DNA of 64,000 nt from assembly GCF_900258515.1 (NCBI RefSeq), contig NZ_LT984884.1:131246-195245 (forward strand), given 5' to 3'. Shown here piece by piece: positions 40,531 to 49,654 of this stretch (positions are counted from its first letter, which is position 1; every line of letters starts with the position of its first letter). The position numbers and the translations under genes were made by a program. Source of the stretch: Lentibacillus sp. Marseille-P4043. GTDB taxonomy: Bacteria; Bacillota; Bacilli; Bacillales; Amphibacillaceae. A model generated the notes under the pieces. It had not been told where the DNA came from. It did no database searches and worked only from the letters and a program-made list of their open reading frames with translations.

Positions 40531-41011
40531 AGGTCTAATCCTCCATTATCATAATCCATTAGTTTATTATAGCAAAAATCAAGCATGAAATTTAGGATAA
40601 AGGGAAATGTTTTTTGCTTCTTGGTGAAATCGGTTGGCAGACAATACATGGAAGGTAAAATATGTGGATGTGACAGTGGATTTGAACATCAATCACGAAC
40701 CCCAACTATTAATTTAGCTTATTATGAATACTGGGACACATCATCTAACGTTTTTCTATTCCTCACACAACTTCGCACCAATAAAATAAGATCATACAGT
40801 TAGCTGGGACAAACTTGGAACGGTGGGACAGCAATTTCTTAGTTATGTCGCAGTATATATCAAATGCGATTAATCCACAGTCAACTTGAGCAATGAATCT
40901 CCATCCTTCTTCATTCTATCAAGACTTATTTGTCCATTTCACGATGCGAAAGTTGAATTCCCTAAAAGCAACAACCTCTTATAACTATCTATACGAAAAA
41001 GCCAATTAGAA
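40531..41011. other. Intergenic region between yerC and pcrB
   Basis: About 480 bases with no convincing gene. GGGACA strings near 40732 and 40804 (CTGGGACACATC, GCTGGGACAAAC) look like worn relatives of the REP-like repeats. The pcrB promoter must lie at its low-coordinate end. B. subtilis has yerD here, of which I see no trace. Confidence 0.45.
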
Positions 41012-41040
41012 AGAATGCCGCTACTTTTACAGCAGCGACA
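41012..41040 (-). terminator. Terminator after yerC
   Basis: On the minus strand GTCGCTGC pairs with GTAGCGGC, followed by ATTCTTTC. Immediately past the yerC stop; the U-run is weak. Confidence 0.6.
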
Positions 41041-41043
41041 TTT

Positions 41044-41358
41044 CTATTTATCTTCTTTATCAGCTTCGTCATCTAAAATTCGCTCGAGTACCATTTGATA
41101 CCCATCATTACCAAAATTAATACACCTTCGCACACGTGAAATCGTTGCGGTTGAAGCATTTGTTTCTTTTTCAATCACATTATAAGTATGGCCTTCAATG
41201 AGCATTTTCGCCACTTGCAAGCGTTGAGCAATGGAATGGATTTCAGACATTGTTGCGATATCGTCAAAAAAACGATAGCATTCTTCCCTAGAGTTTAGTG
41301 AAAGGATCGCATCAAATAATTGATCTAATTGCTCCCCACGTAGTTTATCAATTTGCAC
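41044..41358 (-). CDS. yerC: YerC/TrpR-like DNA-binding protein
   Basis: The 104-residue protein belongs to the YerC/YecD group related to the Trp repressor. The helix-turn-helix is IAQRLQVAKMLIEGHTYNVI then ETNASTATISRVRRCI. Before it lies LFDAILSLNSREECYRFFDD, the conserved N-terminal helix pair. It is probably a transcription factor; the regulon is unknown. It lies 20 bases after yerB, the same order as B. subtilis, and is likely co-transcribed with it. Confidence 0.93.
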   Translation of the reverse strand: MQIDKLRGEQLDQLFDAILSLNSREECYRFFDDIATMSEIHSIAQRLQVAKMLIEGHTYNVIEKETNASTATISRVRRCINFGNDGYQMVLERILDDEADKEDK

Positions 41359-41378
41359 GGTATACCACCTGCCTTCTT

Positions 41379-42431
41379 CTAATTTGACACAGTAACGGAA
41401 CTATCAATTCCCGGATTATTTGGAACAACATTTATCCACGTTTTTCCTGGTACGAAGCCAACCGGTTTACCATTTTTCACAGGAATAATTCTACCGTCTT
41501 TGTTTTCCCATTGAACCTGTTGAACTTTTCCTTTTTGTAGTAATAGAGCATCTCCACCAGATTCCATATCAACAGCACGGCGACCAGCATCATCGATAAC
41601 CTCATGATGGGTTTCAACGACAAATACATTATCAACCTGGATGGGTTCATCTGTATTTAATTCGACTGTTTTTTCCCGATCATTGAATCGTGTGTATTTC
41701 TCACTGTCTGCATCATAATCAAATTCAACAATTTCCATTATCTTGTTTTTCGAATAATCAATTTCAACATGCTGTGCAGATTCACCGGCAAGTCCCGCAA
41801 CTTCATCTTTTGTTAAAAATGGTAATGGCTCATATGTTGCAGTTATATCGTAACCCTTTTCCTCAGCTGCATCATAAACTGCATCGAAAAGCAAATAGGA
41901 ATTGTGTGGCGCCTCACGGAAAGATTCCCGCTTGAACAACTTGCCGTCATTATCATGGTGGAAACCGTCTAAATATTCGATTCCACGGTTATCAATCATA
42001 TCATTAACAAAAGCAGCTGCACCATGATAAACATACAAGGCATTGTAGTCATCGGCTAATTCAAAATAATACTCCCGTGCACTACGGACCGGCCCGACTA
42101 CATCCGGTTTTTCACTTTGAAACAATGCCAAAAAACGTGTGATTCTTCCTTCCGCCAGAATTTCAAAAACAATATCCGCTTTGGAGAGACCCGTTTGTGG
42201 TCGTGCATTCGTGTGATTATTAATCATCACACCAACAATCCGGTTATTCGCGGCTTCATTTGTCCCAATACCTGTCAAAGGATAAACGTGCTCCATTTTT
42301 TCTGGCTGATCTGATTTATCTTCCACAGCACTTTCCTTTGACTCATTGTTCTCTGCCTTCTCCTTATCATCGGAACAGCCTACAAGCAAAGCAAAGATTA
42401 CTAGAATCGTACATAAAAGCACTTTTTTCAT
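41379..42431 (-). CDS. yerB: DUF3048 lipoprotein (YerB)
   Basis: The 350-residue protein has a lipoprotein signal with lipobox FALLVGC (Cys19), an acidic low-complexity linker, and then a DUF3048 domain: YPLTGIGTNEAANNRIVGVM, RPQTGLSKADIVFEILAEG, GPVRSAREYYFELAD and a C-terminal KTWINVVPNN. Related domains occur in PcsB-like and secreted proteins of Bacillales, with unknown activity at the cell surface. It sits between adenine deaminase and yerC as in B. subtilis. Confidence 0.93.
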   Translation of the reverse strand: MKKVLLCTILVIFALLVGCSDDKEKAENNESKESAVEDKSDQPEKMEHVYPLTGIGTNEAANNRIVGVMINNHTNARPQTGLSKADIVFEILAEGRITRFLALFQSEKPDVVGPVRSAREYYFELADDYNALYVYHGAAAFVNDMIDNRGIEYLDGFHHDNDGKLFKRESFREAPHNSYLLFDAVYDAAEEKGYDITATYEPLPFLTKDEVAGLAGESAQHVEIDYSKNKIMEIVEFDYDADSEKYTRFNDREKTVELNTDEPIQVDNVFVVETHHEVIDDAGRRAVDMESGGDALLLQKGKVQQVQWENKDGRIIPVKNGKPVGFVPGKTWINVVPNNPGIDSSVTVSN

Positions 42432-42489
42432 TACTCAAACACACCTTTATTAAAAAGTTCTTTTTGATCAACTTCCTTTCTATTATACG

Positions 42490-44232
42490 TTAACGCATTA
42501 TCGCGGGAAAGAGTACCTCCCGTTTTTTTACATCAATTATCCCTTTTTGTGTGATCCGAATATATGGCAAATGGGTCGAGGAAAGAAATAAGATGGAATA
42601 AACCGGGTCACCAAAACGATAGCCAAATTCTTGTAGCAACGTTTTTAATTGCTTTTCTTTCTCTATTAATTGTTCCATTTTACCATCATACATGGTCCCG
42701 CCAAGTTGTAGTGGCAATTCAAAGATAATTTCACCTTGATGAACGAGAACAATACCTCCACCAATTTCTTTTAGGCGCTGCCAGGCAATTAACATATCCT
42801 GTTTACTTTTTCCGATACAAACGATATCACCTGTCGCTGTATAAGAGCTGACAATGGCACCAAGACGCTCTGTAAAACCACGCAATGTCGTATTCACGCG
42901 CCATTCCCCGTTACGGTCAATTAATAACAGGAACGCATCACCATATTGATCAGGCAATACATCAAGCGTCACATCTGTTTCAATTGCATATGGTTTAATA
43001 ATGACATCATTTACCATATCAAGTCCAATCGGAACAGAGAATTGCAGGTCACTCATTTGTAAATCCCAATCAAGTTGTAAGGAACCTATGTTATAGTTAT
43101 TCCAATGGATTTGTGATGGTACCGTTTGTGCTACATTATCCTTTTTTATCCATTTTCCTTTTGCCAACACACTTACAGGATGCGGGTTATTTTTTTCTTG
43201 TAAAATATTAATATGGGCCATGCGACCAGGTGCAATACTTCCTAACTGCTCCGCAATCCCGTAATGTTTTGCTACGTTATAAGTAGCCATACCATAGGCT
43301 TCTTCAAGTGGAACACCCTTGTTAATTGCAATTTCAAGGCAAACATTCATCACACCATGTTCATAAAATGCAGGTGTTGCACCGTCTGTTGTCATAGTAA
43401 CATTTTCAAATGTAGAAATACCTTCTGCGAGTAATTCATCAAACAGCTTCGGCAAGTCCGGCCTGATTGAGGAATGCCTTAGCCCTACCTGATATCCAAG
43501 CTGCAGGCGTTTAATTGCTTCAGCACCTGTCATCGATTCGTGATCAGCTGTTACACCAAGTAGCTTCATCTTCGTTAATGTTCCTTCCGATGCACCTGGA
43601 AGATGTCCCTCGATCGGTTTCCCCTTAAGCTTTGACTCTTGCATCCAATATAGCAATCTATCATCACCGGCAAGTAAACTAGGCCATGATGTTAACTCTC
43701 CTCCCTGAATAACAGCAGGATGAGATAACCAATCCAGTACATCCTCACTATTGAAATAAGCTTCTTCATCTTGTAATGCTGTTTGCGAATCAAAACGTGC
43801 CCACCAATACATAGAAACAGGCATTTGATTAAATTCTTCTAGTAAAGAAAACGCTTTCTTTTTATTAAGTAAAAATTGCCACATTAAATTATCGTTAATT
43901 AATGTTGTCGTCCCGAATTTAGCTGCATGAAGGGCCAATTCTTCAGGATTATATAATTGAAATGGATGTGCATGTGGTTCAATATAACCTGGTACAAGAT
44001 AATAATTCTTACAGTCTATGATTTCTGTTGTGGATTGGTTCTCTGGCATTTTATCACCCACATACACAATTCGATCATTTAAAATCCAAATATTTGCTTG
44101 CAACCATTGTTTCGTAAATGTATTTAAATATGTGCTGTTTTTCAAAACAAGTGTTGGTGCAACCTTGCCATCAATTACAGCAACATGTTCGCGCAGTTCG
44201 CGATTTCGCCAATAATAACCGTTCTCTAACAT
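42490..44232 (-). CDS. Adenine deaminase family protein (YerA-like)
   Basis: Adenine deaminases convert adenine to hypoxanthine for purine salvage. The start is ATG 44232, 7 bases after GGAGAG, giving 580 residues like B. subtilis YerA. The metal-dependent hydrolase barrel shows GYIEPHAHPFQLY (the metal HxH), GTTTLINDN, IEGHLPGASEG, ADHESMTGAEAIKRL and GLRHSSIRPD; the C-terminal domain has IVLVHQGEIIFELPLQLGG. This branch is more distant from AdeC, so the substrate is likely but not certain. The gene lies just beyond the purine operon, which fits a salvage role. Confidence 0.88.
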   Translation of the reverse strand: MLENGYYWRNRELREHVAVIDGKVAPTLVLKNSTYLNTFTKQWLQANIWILNDRIVYVGDKMPENQSTTEIIDCKNYYLVPGYIEPHAHPFQLYNPEELALHAAKFGTTTLINDNLMWQFLLNKKKAFSLLEEFNQMPVSMYWWARFDSQTALQDEEAYFNSEDVLDWLSHPAVIQGGELTSWPSLLAGDDRLLYWMQESKLKGKPIEGHLPGASEGTLTKMKLLGVTADHESMTGAEAIKRLQLGYQVGLRHSSIRPDLPKLFDELLAEGISTFENVTMTTDGATPAFYEHGVMNVCLEIAINKGVPLEEAYGMATYNVAKHYGIAEQLGSIAPGRMAHINILQEKNNPHPVSVLAKGKWIKKDNVAQTVPSQIHWNNYNIGSLQLDWDLQMSDLQFSVPIGLDMVNDVIIKPYAIETDVTLDVLPDQYGDAFLLLIDRNGEWRVNTTLRGFTERLGAIVSSYTATGDIVCIGKSKQDMLIAWQRLKEIGGGIVLVHQGEIIFELPLQLGGTMYDGKMEQLIEKEKQLKTLLQEFGYRFGDPVYSILFLSSTHLPYIRITQKGIIDVKKREVLFPAIMR

Positions 44233-44339
44233 AAAGCAACTCTCCAATTTTTAATTTCTTCTATTTTATCATATAAAACGCTTTCATACTGTAACGTTTT
44301 TGTGAAATGCAGTGAAATTTTTGTGACAATTGCTTGGGA

Positions 44340-44430
44340 GCAGAACCGATAAGATAGTCACGCTACGACTTTAACTCTGGAATCACCCTGTCTGTGAACT
44401 AACCAGGGCCAAATATTATACTCTTTTACC
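44340..44430. repeat. Possible worn copy of the GC-rich interspersed repeat
   Basis: GATAAGATAGTCACGCTACG and ACCAGGGCCAAATATTATAC echo the body and right flank of the repeat at 30583-30770. The match is partial. Confidence 0.35.
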
Positions 44431-44759
44431 CCTTTTGAACAGAGCAGAGCCTTAGCTATTATGGAACATTGATCGCTCACTTAACATCCCAGTTTTCCTC
44501 TATAGAAGCAAAGATTTACCCCACTTTTATTACCTTTTCCATCAGGCCGTTTTCTTGAAGATTGTTATTTTATTACACAACAGATATATAATGCGTAATA
44601 GTGAATATTACAAGGACTTCAATTGTTCTAATTAACAGAGGTGCTTGAATACGCTCCACCAGAATACTTCGCTGATAAGAATTTTCTGGATTGTGAGTAG
44701 TTGTTAATGATTTTAATATTAAGTGGTTTTCTTCTCCCACGGACAGAAAATCAGACTTA

Positions 44760-44881
44760 GGCTTGGGGGAAATGCGAGACTCCTGTGGGAAAGGAACTGT
44801 CTGAAGACCCCGCAGTGAGCGGTATTTGCTCGCGAGGAGGCTGAAGCGTTCCCCACGGAAAGCGAGTATTTCCCCCAAGCC
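44760..44881. repeat. Fold-back repeat A (GC-rich, inverted ends)
   Basis: GGCTTGGGGGAAATGCGAG at the left is the inverse of GAGTATTTCCCCCAAGCC at the right. Inside are GACTCCTGTGGG, CTGAAGACCCCGCAGTGAGC and CGAGGAGGCTGAAGCG. Together it folds into one long hairpin. Related elements lie at 48485-48628, 48696-48938 and 59141-59359, with a shared right flank (CTGCGCATTTTATATCTACT here). Confidence 0.82.
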
Positions 44882-45452
44882 GCGATTTCCACTCATCTTG
44901 TAAAGAATGAGAGGAAGTCACATAAAAGTTACTGCGCATTTTATATCTACTACGAAATATAAAAAGCAACAAACATTGCGAAACCGGTGCTCTTTCGCTA
45001 ATTTGCAATGCGTCTTGTAGATCGTTAATTTCCTTTTGTATCTGTAGGTATCCTTTTTATTTCTGGTATATCCCTTATATTCAATGAATACCCTTGTTCA
45101 CTGGCCTTGGCCATTATTTCAAAAAACTAGTAATAACTGAGCAAGATTAGTATCAGATAGGACAGGCCGATCTGTACGTCGAAGAAGATTCAAGCAAATA
45201 TCCCAATTGCTCAACAGAAAAGATAACAGGCCACACAAACTCTAATACTTTCTTATTGTTCGGTATTTCACCTAATGCCGTTGTATAAACGATTCGCAAA
45301 TCAGATAAATTAGAATGCATTTTGCGCATTTATTTACTATTTTGGGGATCTAATTTAGCTGTTTACTTAGAAAACAACAACATGGTAAATATGTGATCAT
45401 ACATCTTTGCCGGTGTTTTTAATCTCTTAATACTTTTAAAAAACATTCCATA
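44882..45452. other. Unassigned intergenic stretch before the purine operon end
   Basis: Apart from the flank of the fold-back repeat, about 450 bases remain unexplained. No good frame is present. B. subtilis has the Lrp-type yezC in this area; I could not find a clear remnant. A single perfect PurBox match (AATACCGAACAAT, minus strand, 45255-45267) lies here without a partner box. Confidence 0.35.
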
Positions 45453-45454
45453 AA

Positions 45455-45499
45455 AACTAAACAATAGCTGATTAATTGTAATCAGCTATTGTTTAGTTT
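45455..45499 (-). terminator. Terminator of the purine operon
   Basis: AAACTAAACAATAGCTGAT (45455-45473) and its perfect inverse (45481-45499) form a 19-bp stem; on the minus strand a TTTTTATGG tail follows. It is about 55 bases past purD. Confidence 0.95.
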
Positions 45500-45555
45500 A
45501 CTCACTATACTACTATCTTACATTATTTATCAAGAAAGTATGTTACGAAAACTTT

Positions 45556-46818
45556 TTAAAAAGTACCTATGCTTTGTTTTCCTATATCTGTTCGATAAAA
45601 GAATTCATCTATTTGTTCAATTGGTGCTAGCGTTTGGTATACCGCTTCAATTGTACGTTCAAGAGAGGTGCTTTTGGAGCCAACTAACAGTACCCTCCCA
45701 CCATCAGATACAAACCTTTTTCCCACCCGTTTTGTACCTGCATGTGCCACGAAACAATTCCCCCATGTTTGGAATTGCGGTAGCGATATTCCTTTCTTAT
45801 AAGATGCAGGATAACCTTTTGAAGCCACAACTACACCCGCACAGAAATTCTCTTCCCACTCTAGCCGCGGATTTCGTCCATTCATGACATCTACAATAAC
45901 GTCAAGAAGGTTATTCACCAACAATGGTAGTACCACCTGTGTTTCCGGATCACCAAAGCGCGTGTTAAACTCAATTACTTTTGGACCTTCTGCAGTCATC
46001 ATTAATCCGGCATATAAAATCCCTGTGAATGGGCGACCTTCATTGATTAATCCTGCAGCTGTTTTTTGTAAAATTTCACGATAAGTATATACTAATGTTT
46101 CACCTGAAATATCAGAAACTGGTGCAAAGGCCCCCATTCCACCGGTGTTCGGCCCTTTATCATTATCAAATGCACGTTTATAGTCTCGTGCGGGAATCAT
46201 CGGATAGACGTTTCCTTCATGGACAAACGCCATCAACGAAAATTCCGGACCAGTTAAACATTCCTCAATGACGATCGTCGCGCCAGCTTTGGCAAATGTC
46301 TGTTCAACAAGCATTTCATCAACCGCTTGCAATGCCTGTACTTCCGTTTCTGCGACAACAACGCCCTTACCTGCCGCAAGTCCATCAGCTTTAATAACGA
46401 TTGGTGCGCCTTTTTTGATGATATAATTTTTAGCATCATTAGCATCTGTGAACGTTGCATAATCAGCTGTTGGAATATCGTATTTTTTCATAAATTCCTT
46501 TGCAAATTGTTTACTCCCTTCCAGAAGGGCTGCTTCTTTCGTTGGCGCAAATATTGCCAACCCTTCCTCTTGAAAGCGATTCGCAATCCCAGCATTCAAT
46601 GGGTTTTCCGGACCAACCACCGTCAAATCAATAGCTTTTTCCTTGGCAAACTTGATTAAACCGGCAATATCCATTTCATCAATCTTAATACATGTCGCTT
46701 GCCCTGCCATCCCACCATTTCCGGGTGCTGCATAAAGTTTTGTGACCTTCTCATCTTTGGCCAGTTGCATTACAATACTATGCTCACGACCACCACGTCC
46801 AACAACCAATATATTCAT
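45556..46818 (-). CDS. purD: Phosphoribosylamine-glycine ligase
   Basis: PurD (GAR synthetase) joins glycine to phosphoribosylamine with ATP, the second step of IMP synthesis. The 420-residue ATP-grasp protein opens MNILVVGRGGREHSI, and has GPENPLNAGI, VIKADGLAAGKGVVVAE, GPEFSLMAFVHEG, and the metal-binding EFNTRFGDPETQVVLP. Last gene of the operon, 21 bases after purH and followed by the operon terminator. Confidence 0.98.
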   Translation of the reverse strand: MNILVVGRGGREHSIVMQLAKDEKVTKLYAAPGNGGMAGQATCIKIDEMDIAGLIKFAKEKAIDLTVVGPENPLNAGIANRFQEEGLAIFAPTKEAALLEGSKQFAKEFMKKYDIPTADYATFTDANDAKNYIIKKGAPIVIKADGLAAGKGVVVAETEVQALQAVDEMLVEQTFAKAGATIVIEECLTGPEFSLMAFVHEGNVYPMIPARDYKRAFDNDKGPNTGGMGAFAPVSDISGETLVYTYREILQKTAAGLINEGRPFTGILYAGLMMTAEGPKVIEFNTRFGDPETQVVLPLLVNNLLDVIVDVMNGRNPRLEWEENFCAGVVVASKGYPASYKKGISLPQFQTWGNCFVAHAGTKRVGKRFVSDGGRVLLVGSKSTSLERTIEAVYQTLAPIEQIDEFFYRTDIGKQSIGTF

Positions 46819-46839
46819 CTAAACGCCCCCTGTGTGGTA

Positions 46840-48366
46840 TTAATGTTTAAAATGGCGCATGCCAGTAAAAACCATTGCGATTCCATACTCATTACACACA
46901 TCAATCGAATCCTGATCCCGTTTTGACCCACCAGGCTGGATAATGGCTGTAATACCAAATTTAGCTGCAGCTTCCACCGTATCCGGCATTGGGAAAAATG
47001 CATCAGAAGCCATCACAGCACCTTTCGTTTTTTCACCCGCTTGCTCCATTGCTATTTTTGCTGCACCAACACGATTCATCTGCCCCGCACCAACACCGAT
47101 CGTTTGATTATCTTTTGCTAAAACTATGGCATTTGACTTCACATGTTTGACTGCTTTCCAGGCAAATAATAGATTTTCTAATTCCTTTGCTGTCGGTTTG
47201 CGGTTTGTTGCAAATTGCAAATCCGCCTCTCCAACCTTTCCAGTATCATAATCTTGAACGAGAATTCCGCCCACAACACTTGTTATTTTTTGCTTACTAG
47301 TACGATCGTTTGCCATATCTAGTTCTAATAGCCGAATATTTTTCTTTTTCGTTAGTTGTTTAAGCGCATCCTCCGTAAATTGCGGTGCAATCACAATTTC
47401 TAGAAATATGTTGCTTAGTTGTTCTGCTGTTGCTAGATTAATCTCCCGGTTACAAACAACAATTCCACCAAAAATCGAAATCGGATCGGCATCGTAAGCC
47501 CGGGAAAAAGCTGTTTCGATCGTATTGCCAACACCAATTCCACATGGATTCATATGTTTAACCGCAACGGCTGTCGGTTCATCATAATCAGCAATAATTT
47601 CCAGTGCAGCATTCGCATCTTGAATATTGTTATAAGATAGTTCCTTGCCATGGAGCTGTTTAGCTGTTGCCAGACCACCTGCAATGGAACGAGCATCCCG
47701 ATAAAATGCTGCGCTTTGATGCGGATTTTCTCCATAACGTAACGTTTGAACTTTTTCATATGTAGTTGTCAGTACTTCAGGGAAAGACTCTTCCGAAAAA
47801 TAATTCGCAATCATCGCGTCATAGTTCGCTGTATGGCGAAATACTTTTGCTGCTAACTGTTTGCGTTTTGCCTCATCTAAACTAGCATTTTGTAAATTAT
47901 CCAATATAGAATCATAGTCATTCGGGTCAACAACAACCGTAACATGTGCAAAGTTCTTCGCAGCAGCTCTTAGCATTGTCGGTCCACCAATGTCGATGTT
48001 TTCCACAATTTCTGCTTCCGTAACACCTTCTTTTTCAAGCGTTTGTTTGAATGGATATAAATTGACTACAACCATATCTATCGGAGTGATAGCATGCTCA
48101 TTAAGCTGCTCCATATGATGAACGTCTTCTCTGTTTGCTAGTAATCCCCCATGTATAAATGGATGCAATGTCTTAACCCTGCCATCCAAAACTTCCGGGA
48201 ATCCAGTTATTTCTTCGACTGCTTTAGCGTCAATACCAGCGTTTTGAATCGCCTTTAACGTTCCACCAGTCGAAATGATTTCATAACCATGCTCAATAAG
48301 ACCTTTTGCAAAAGTTTCGATGTTTTGTTTATTAGATACACTGATTAAAGCTCGCTTCTTCATCAA
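46840..48366 (-). CDS. purH: Bifunctional AICAR transformylase/IMP cyclohydrolase
   Basis: PurH carries out the last two steps of IMP synthesis: formyl transfer to AICAR and ring closure. The 508-residue protein has the N-terminal cyclohydrolase (RALISVSNKQNIETFAKGL, FPEVLDGRVKTLHPFIHGG) and the C-terminal transformylase (RYGENPHQSAAFY, AVAVKHMNPCGIGVG with the KH-NPCG motif, GAGQMNRVGAAKIA). Complete. It is unusual in being separated from purN by about 700 bases of repeat DNA, while all other joints in this operon are overlaps or gaps of about 30 bases or less. Confidence 0.98.
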   Translation of the reverse strand: MMKKRALISVSNKQNIETFAKGLIEHGYEIISTGGTLKAIQNAGIDAKAVEEITGFPEVLDGRVKTLHPFIHGGLLANREDVHHMEQLNEHAITPIDMVVVNLYPFKQTLEKEGVTEAEIVENIDIGGPTMLRAAAKNFAHVTVVVDPNDYDSILDNLQNASLDEAKRKQLAAKVFRHTANYDAMIANYFSEESFPEVLTTTYEKVQTLRYGENPHQSAAFYRDARSIAGGLATAKQLHGKELSYNNIQDANAALEIIADYDEPTAVAVKHMNPCGIGVGNTIETAFSRAYDADPISIFGGIVVCNREINLATAEQLSNIFLEIVIAPQFTEDALKQLTKKKNIRLLELDMANDRTSKQKITSVVGGILVQDYDTGKVGEADLQFATNRKPTAKELENLLFAWKAVKHVKSNAIVLAKDNQTIGVGAGQMNRVGAAKIAMEQAGEKTKGAVMASDAFFPMPDTVEAAAKFGITAIIQPGGSKRDQDSIDVCNEYGIAMVFTGMRHFKH

Positions 48367-48484
48367 ATCACTCCCTATTTTTTGTCTAAAGTTGTTTTCA
48401 TATGGATTATTATTTTTTAAGTTTGTAGTTGATATATTATGTGCAATAACTAGAAATCAAGTTCGGAGCTTTGACAACCGCTAC

Positions 48485-48628
48485 GGGAAAACACTACGCT
48501 TTCCGCGGGCACGGCTTCAGCCTCCGAAGCGGAAAACCGCCGCTTCGAAGTCTTCGGACACGTGCTGGGGCTGCGCTAACTCGCCCCACCGAAAACCATT
48601 GTTCCCGCAGGAGTCTCCGTGTTTTCCC
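48485..48628 (-). repeat. Fold-back repeat B, inverted copy, between purH and purN
   Basis: GGGAAAACAC (48485) and GTGTTTTCCC (48628) are inverse ends. Read on the minus strand it holds GACTCCTGCGGGAACAATGG, GGGGCGAGTTAGCGCAGCCC and GGAGGCTGAAGCCGTGCCCG, the same blocks as copies C and D. Confidence 0.85.
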
Positions 48629-48695
48629 TTCGCTAGTAGGTGCTATTACTTGATATACATGCTATATCTACACAAAAATTAGGGAACTTCTACTA

Positions 48696-48938
48696 GCGGA
48701 GTCAGAATACGTAGACTCCTTGAAAATACAGTTCGATTTTCTGCGTGCGATGTAACGCTGCCGAAGCATCCCTTGCCCTATGGGAACAGCACGAGTCCGA
48801 AGACCCCGCAGGACAAGGAAAACTTCAGTGGTATTACATCGCACGCAGAAAAAGTGGTTTTCTTTTTCAAGGAAGCGCTCTTTGCTTCCGAGGAGGCTGA
48901 GGCCGTGCCCATGGAAAGCGGAGTATTCTGACGGAGCG
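48696..48938 (+). repeat. Fold-back repeat C between purH and purN
   Basis: Begins GCGGAGTCAGAATACGTAGA and ends GGAGTATTCTGACGGAGCG, inverse of each other around CAGAATAC. Blocks GAAGACCCCGCAGGACAAGG, ATTACATCGCACGCAGAAAA and GGTTTTCTTTTTCAAGGAAG are shared nearly word for word with copy D at 59141-59359. Confidence 0.88.
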
Positions 48939-49072
48939 AACCAAACACTCATATTCCATTGGAACGGGAAGAAAGTGTCACCAAAGAGAACTTCATTACT
49001 GCGCATTATATATCTATTGTGCAAAAAACAACAAATGGCTTCGGTGGGGCGAGTAATCGCAGTCCCAATCTA

Positions 49073-49654
49073 TCAGAAAAAATCCTTGTCTAAAATTTGA
49101 TTGATTATTTCAGGGTACAATCGATGTTCAACCCGCTGGATTCTTTCTTGTAGTGCTTCTTTTGTATCATCTGACAAAATTTCAACTTCCTGTTGGGCAA
49201 TGATTGGACCCGTATCCATTCCAGCATCAACATAATGGACCGTTACCCCCGTTTTCTTTGAACGAGCAGCAAATGCCTGCCCAATCGCATCTTTCCCGGG
49301 AAACTCCGGCAACAAGGATGGGTGGATATTCACAATCCTTTTCACAAACTGGTTACGCAATGTGGGACCAATGATTCGCATATATCCCGCTAGAAAAATC
49401 CATTCCACATCCATGAATTTCAATTTATCCACCACTTCTTGCTCATGTGCCTCTTTAGACGGATACTGTTTTGGATCAAACACAAATGTTGAAACTCCGA
49501 ATCTCTTTGCCTTTTCAATAACACCAGCGTCCGGCTTATCACAAACGAGCAGCACGACATCGCATGCTAGTTTCCCTTCTATCGCAGCTTCCATGATGGC
49601 TTGAAAATTACTTCCCGTTCCAGAGGCAAATACTGCTGCCTTCACATTATTCAT
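49073..49654 (-). CDS. purN: Phosphoribosylglycinamide formyltransferase
   Basis: PurN transfers a formyl group from 10-formyl-THF to GAR. The 193-residue protein has [19 protein letters not shown] (phosphate loop), the catalytic Asn-His-Asp set in [19 protein letters not shown] and [17 protein letters not shown]. It overlaps purM by 4 bases (ATGA). Downstream lies the repeat-filled gap before purH. Confidence 0.98.
   Translation of the reverse strand: MNNVKAAVFASGTGSNFQAIMEAAIEGKLACDVVLLVCDKPDAGVIEKAKRFGVSTFVFDPKQYPSKEAHEQEVVDKLKFMDVEWIFLAGYMRIIGPTLRNQFVKRIVNIHPSLLPEFPGKDAIGQAFAARSKKTGVTVHYVDAGMDTGPIIAQQEVEILSDDTKEALQERIQRVEHRLYPEIINQILDKDFF

Noticed and set aside
40585-40803. A 72-codon plus-strand frame between yerC and pcrB
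   Set aside because: No ribosome binding site, no family resemblance, and low-complexity codon use; it looks like chance in a spacer.
44233-44759. A purine riboswitch upstream of adenine deaminase
   Set aside because: The GTTTCTACC core and the kissing-loop motifs are absent; the only clear purine aptamer is ahead of purE.
48485-49024. Open frames of 60-120 codons across the purH-purN gap
   Set aside because: They lie within GC-rich inverted repeats, appear on both strands, and recur in other copies of the element. They lack ribosome binding sites.
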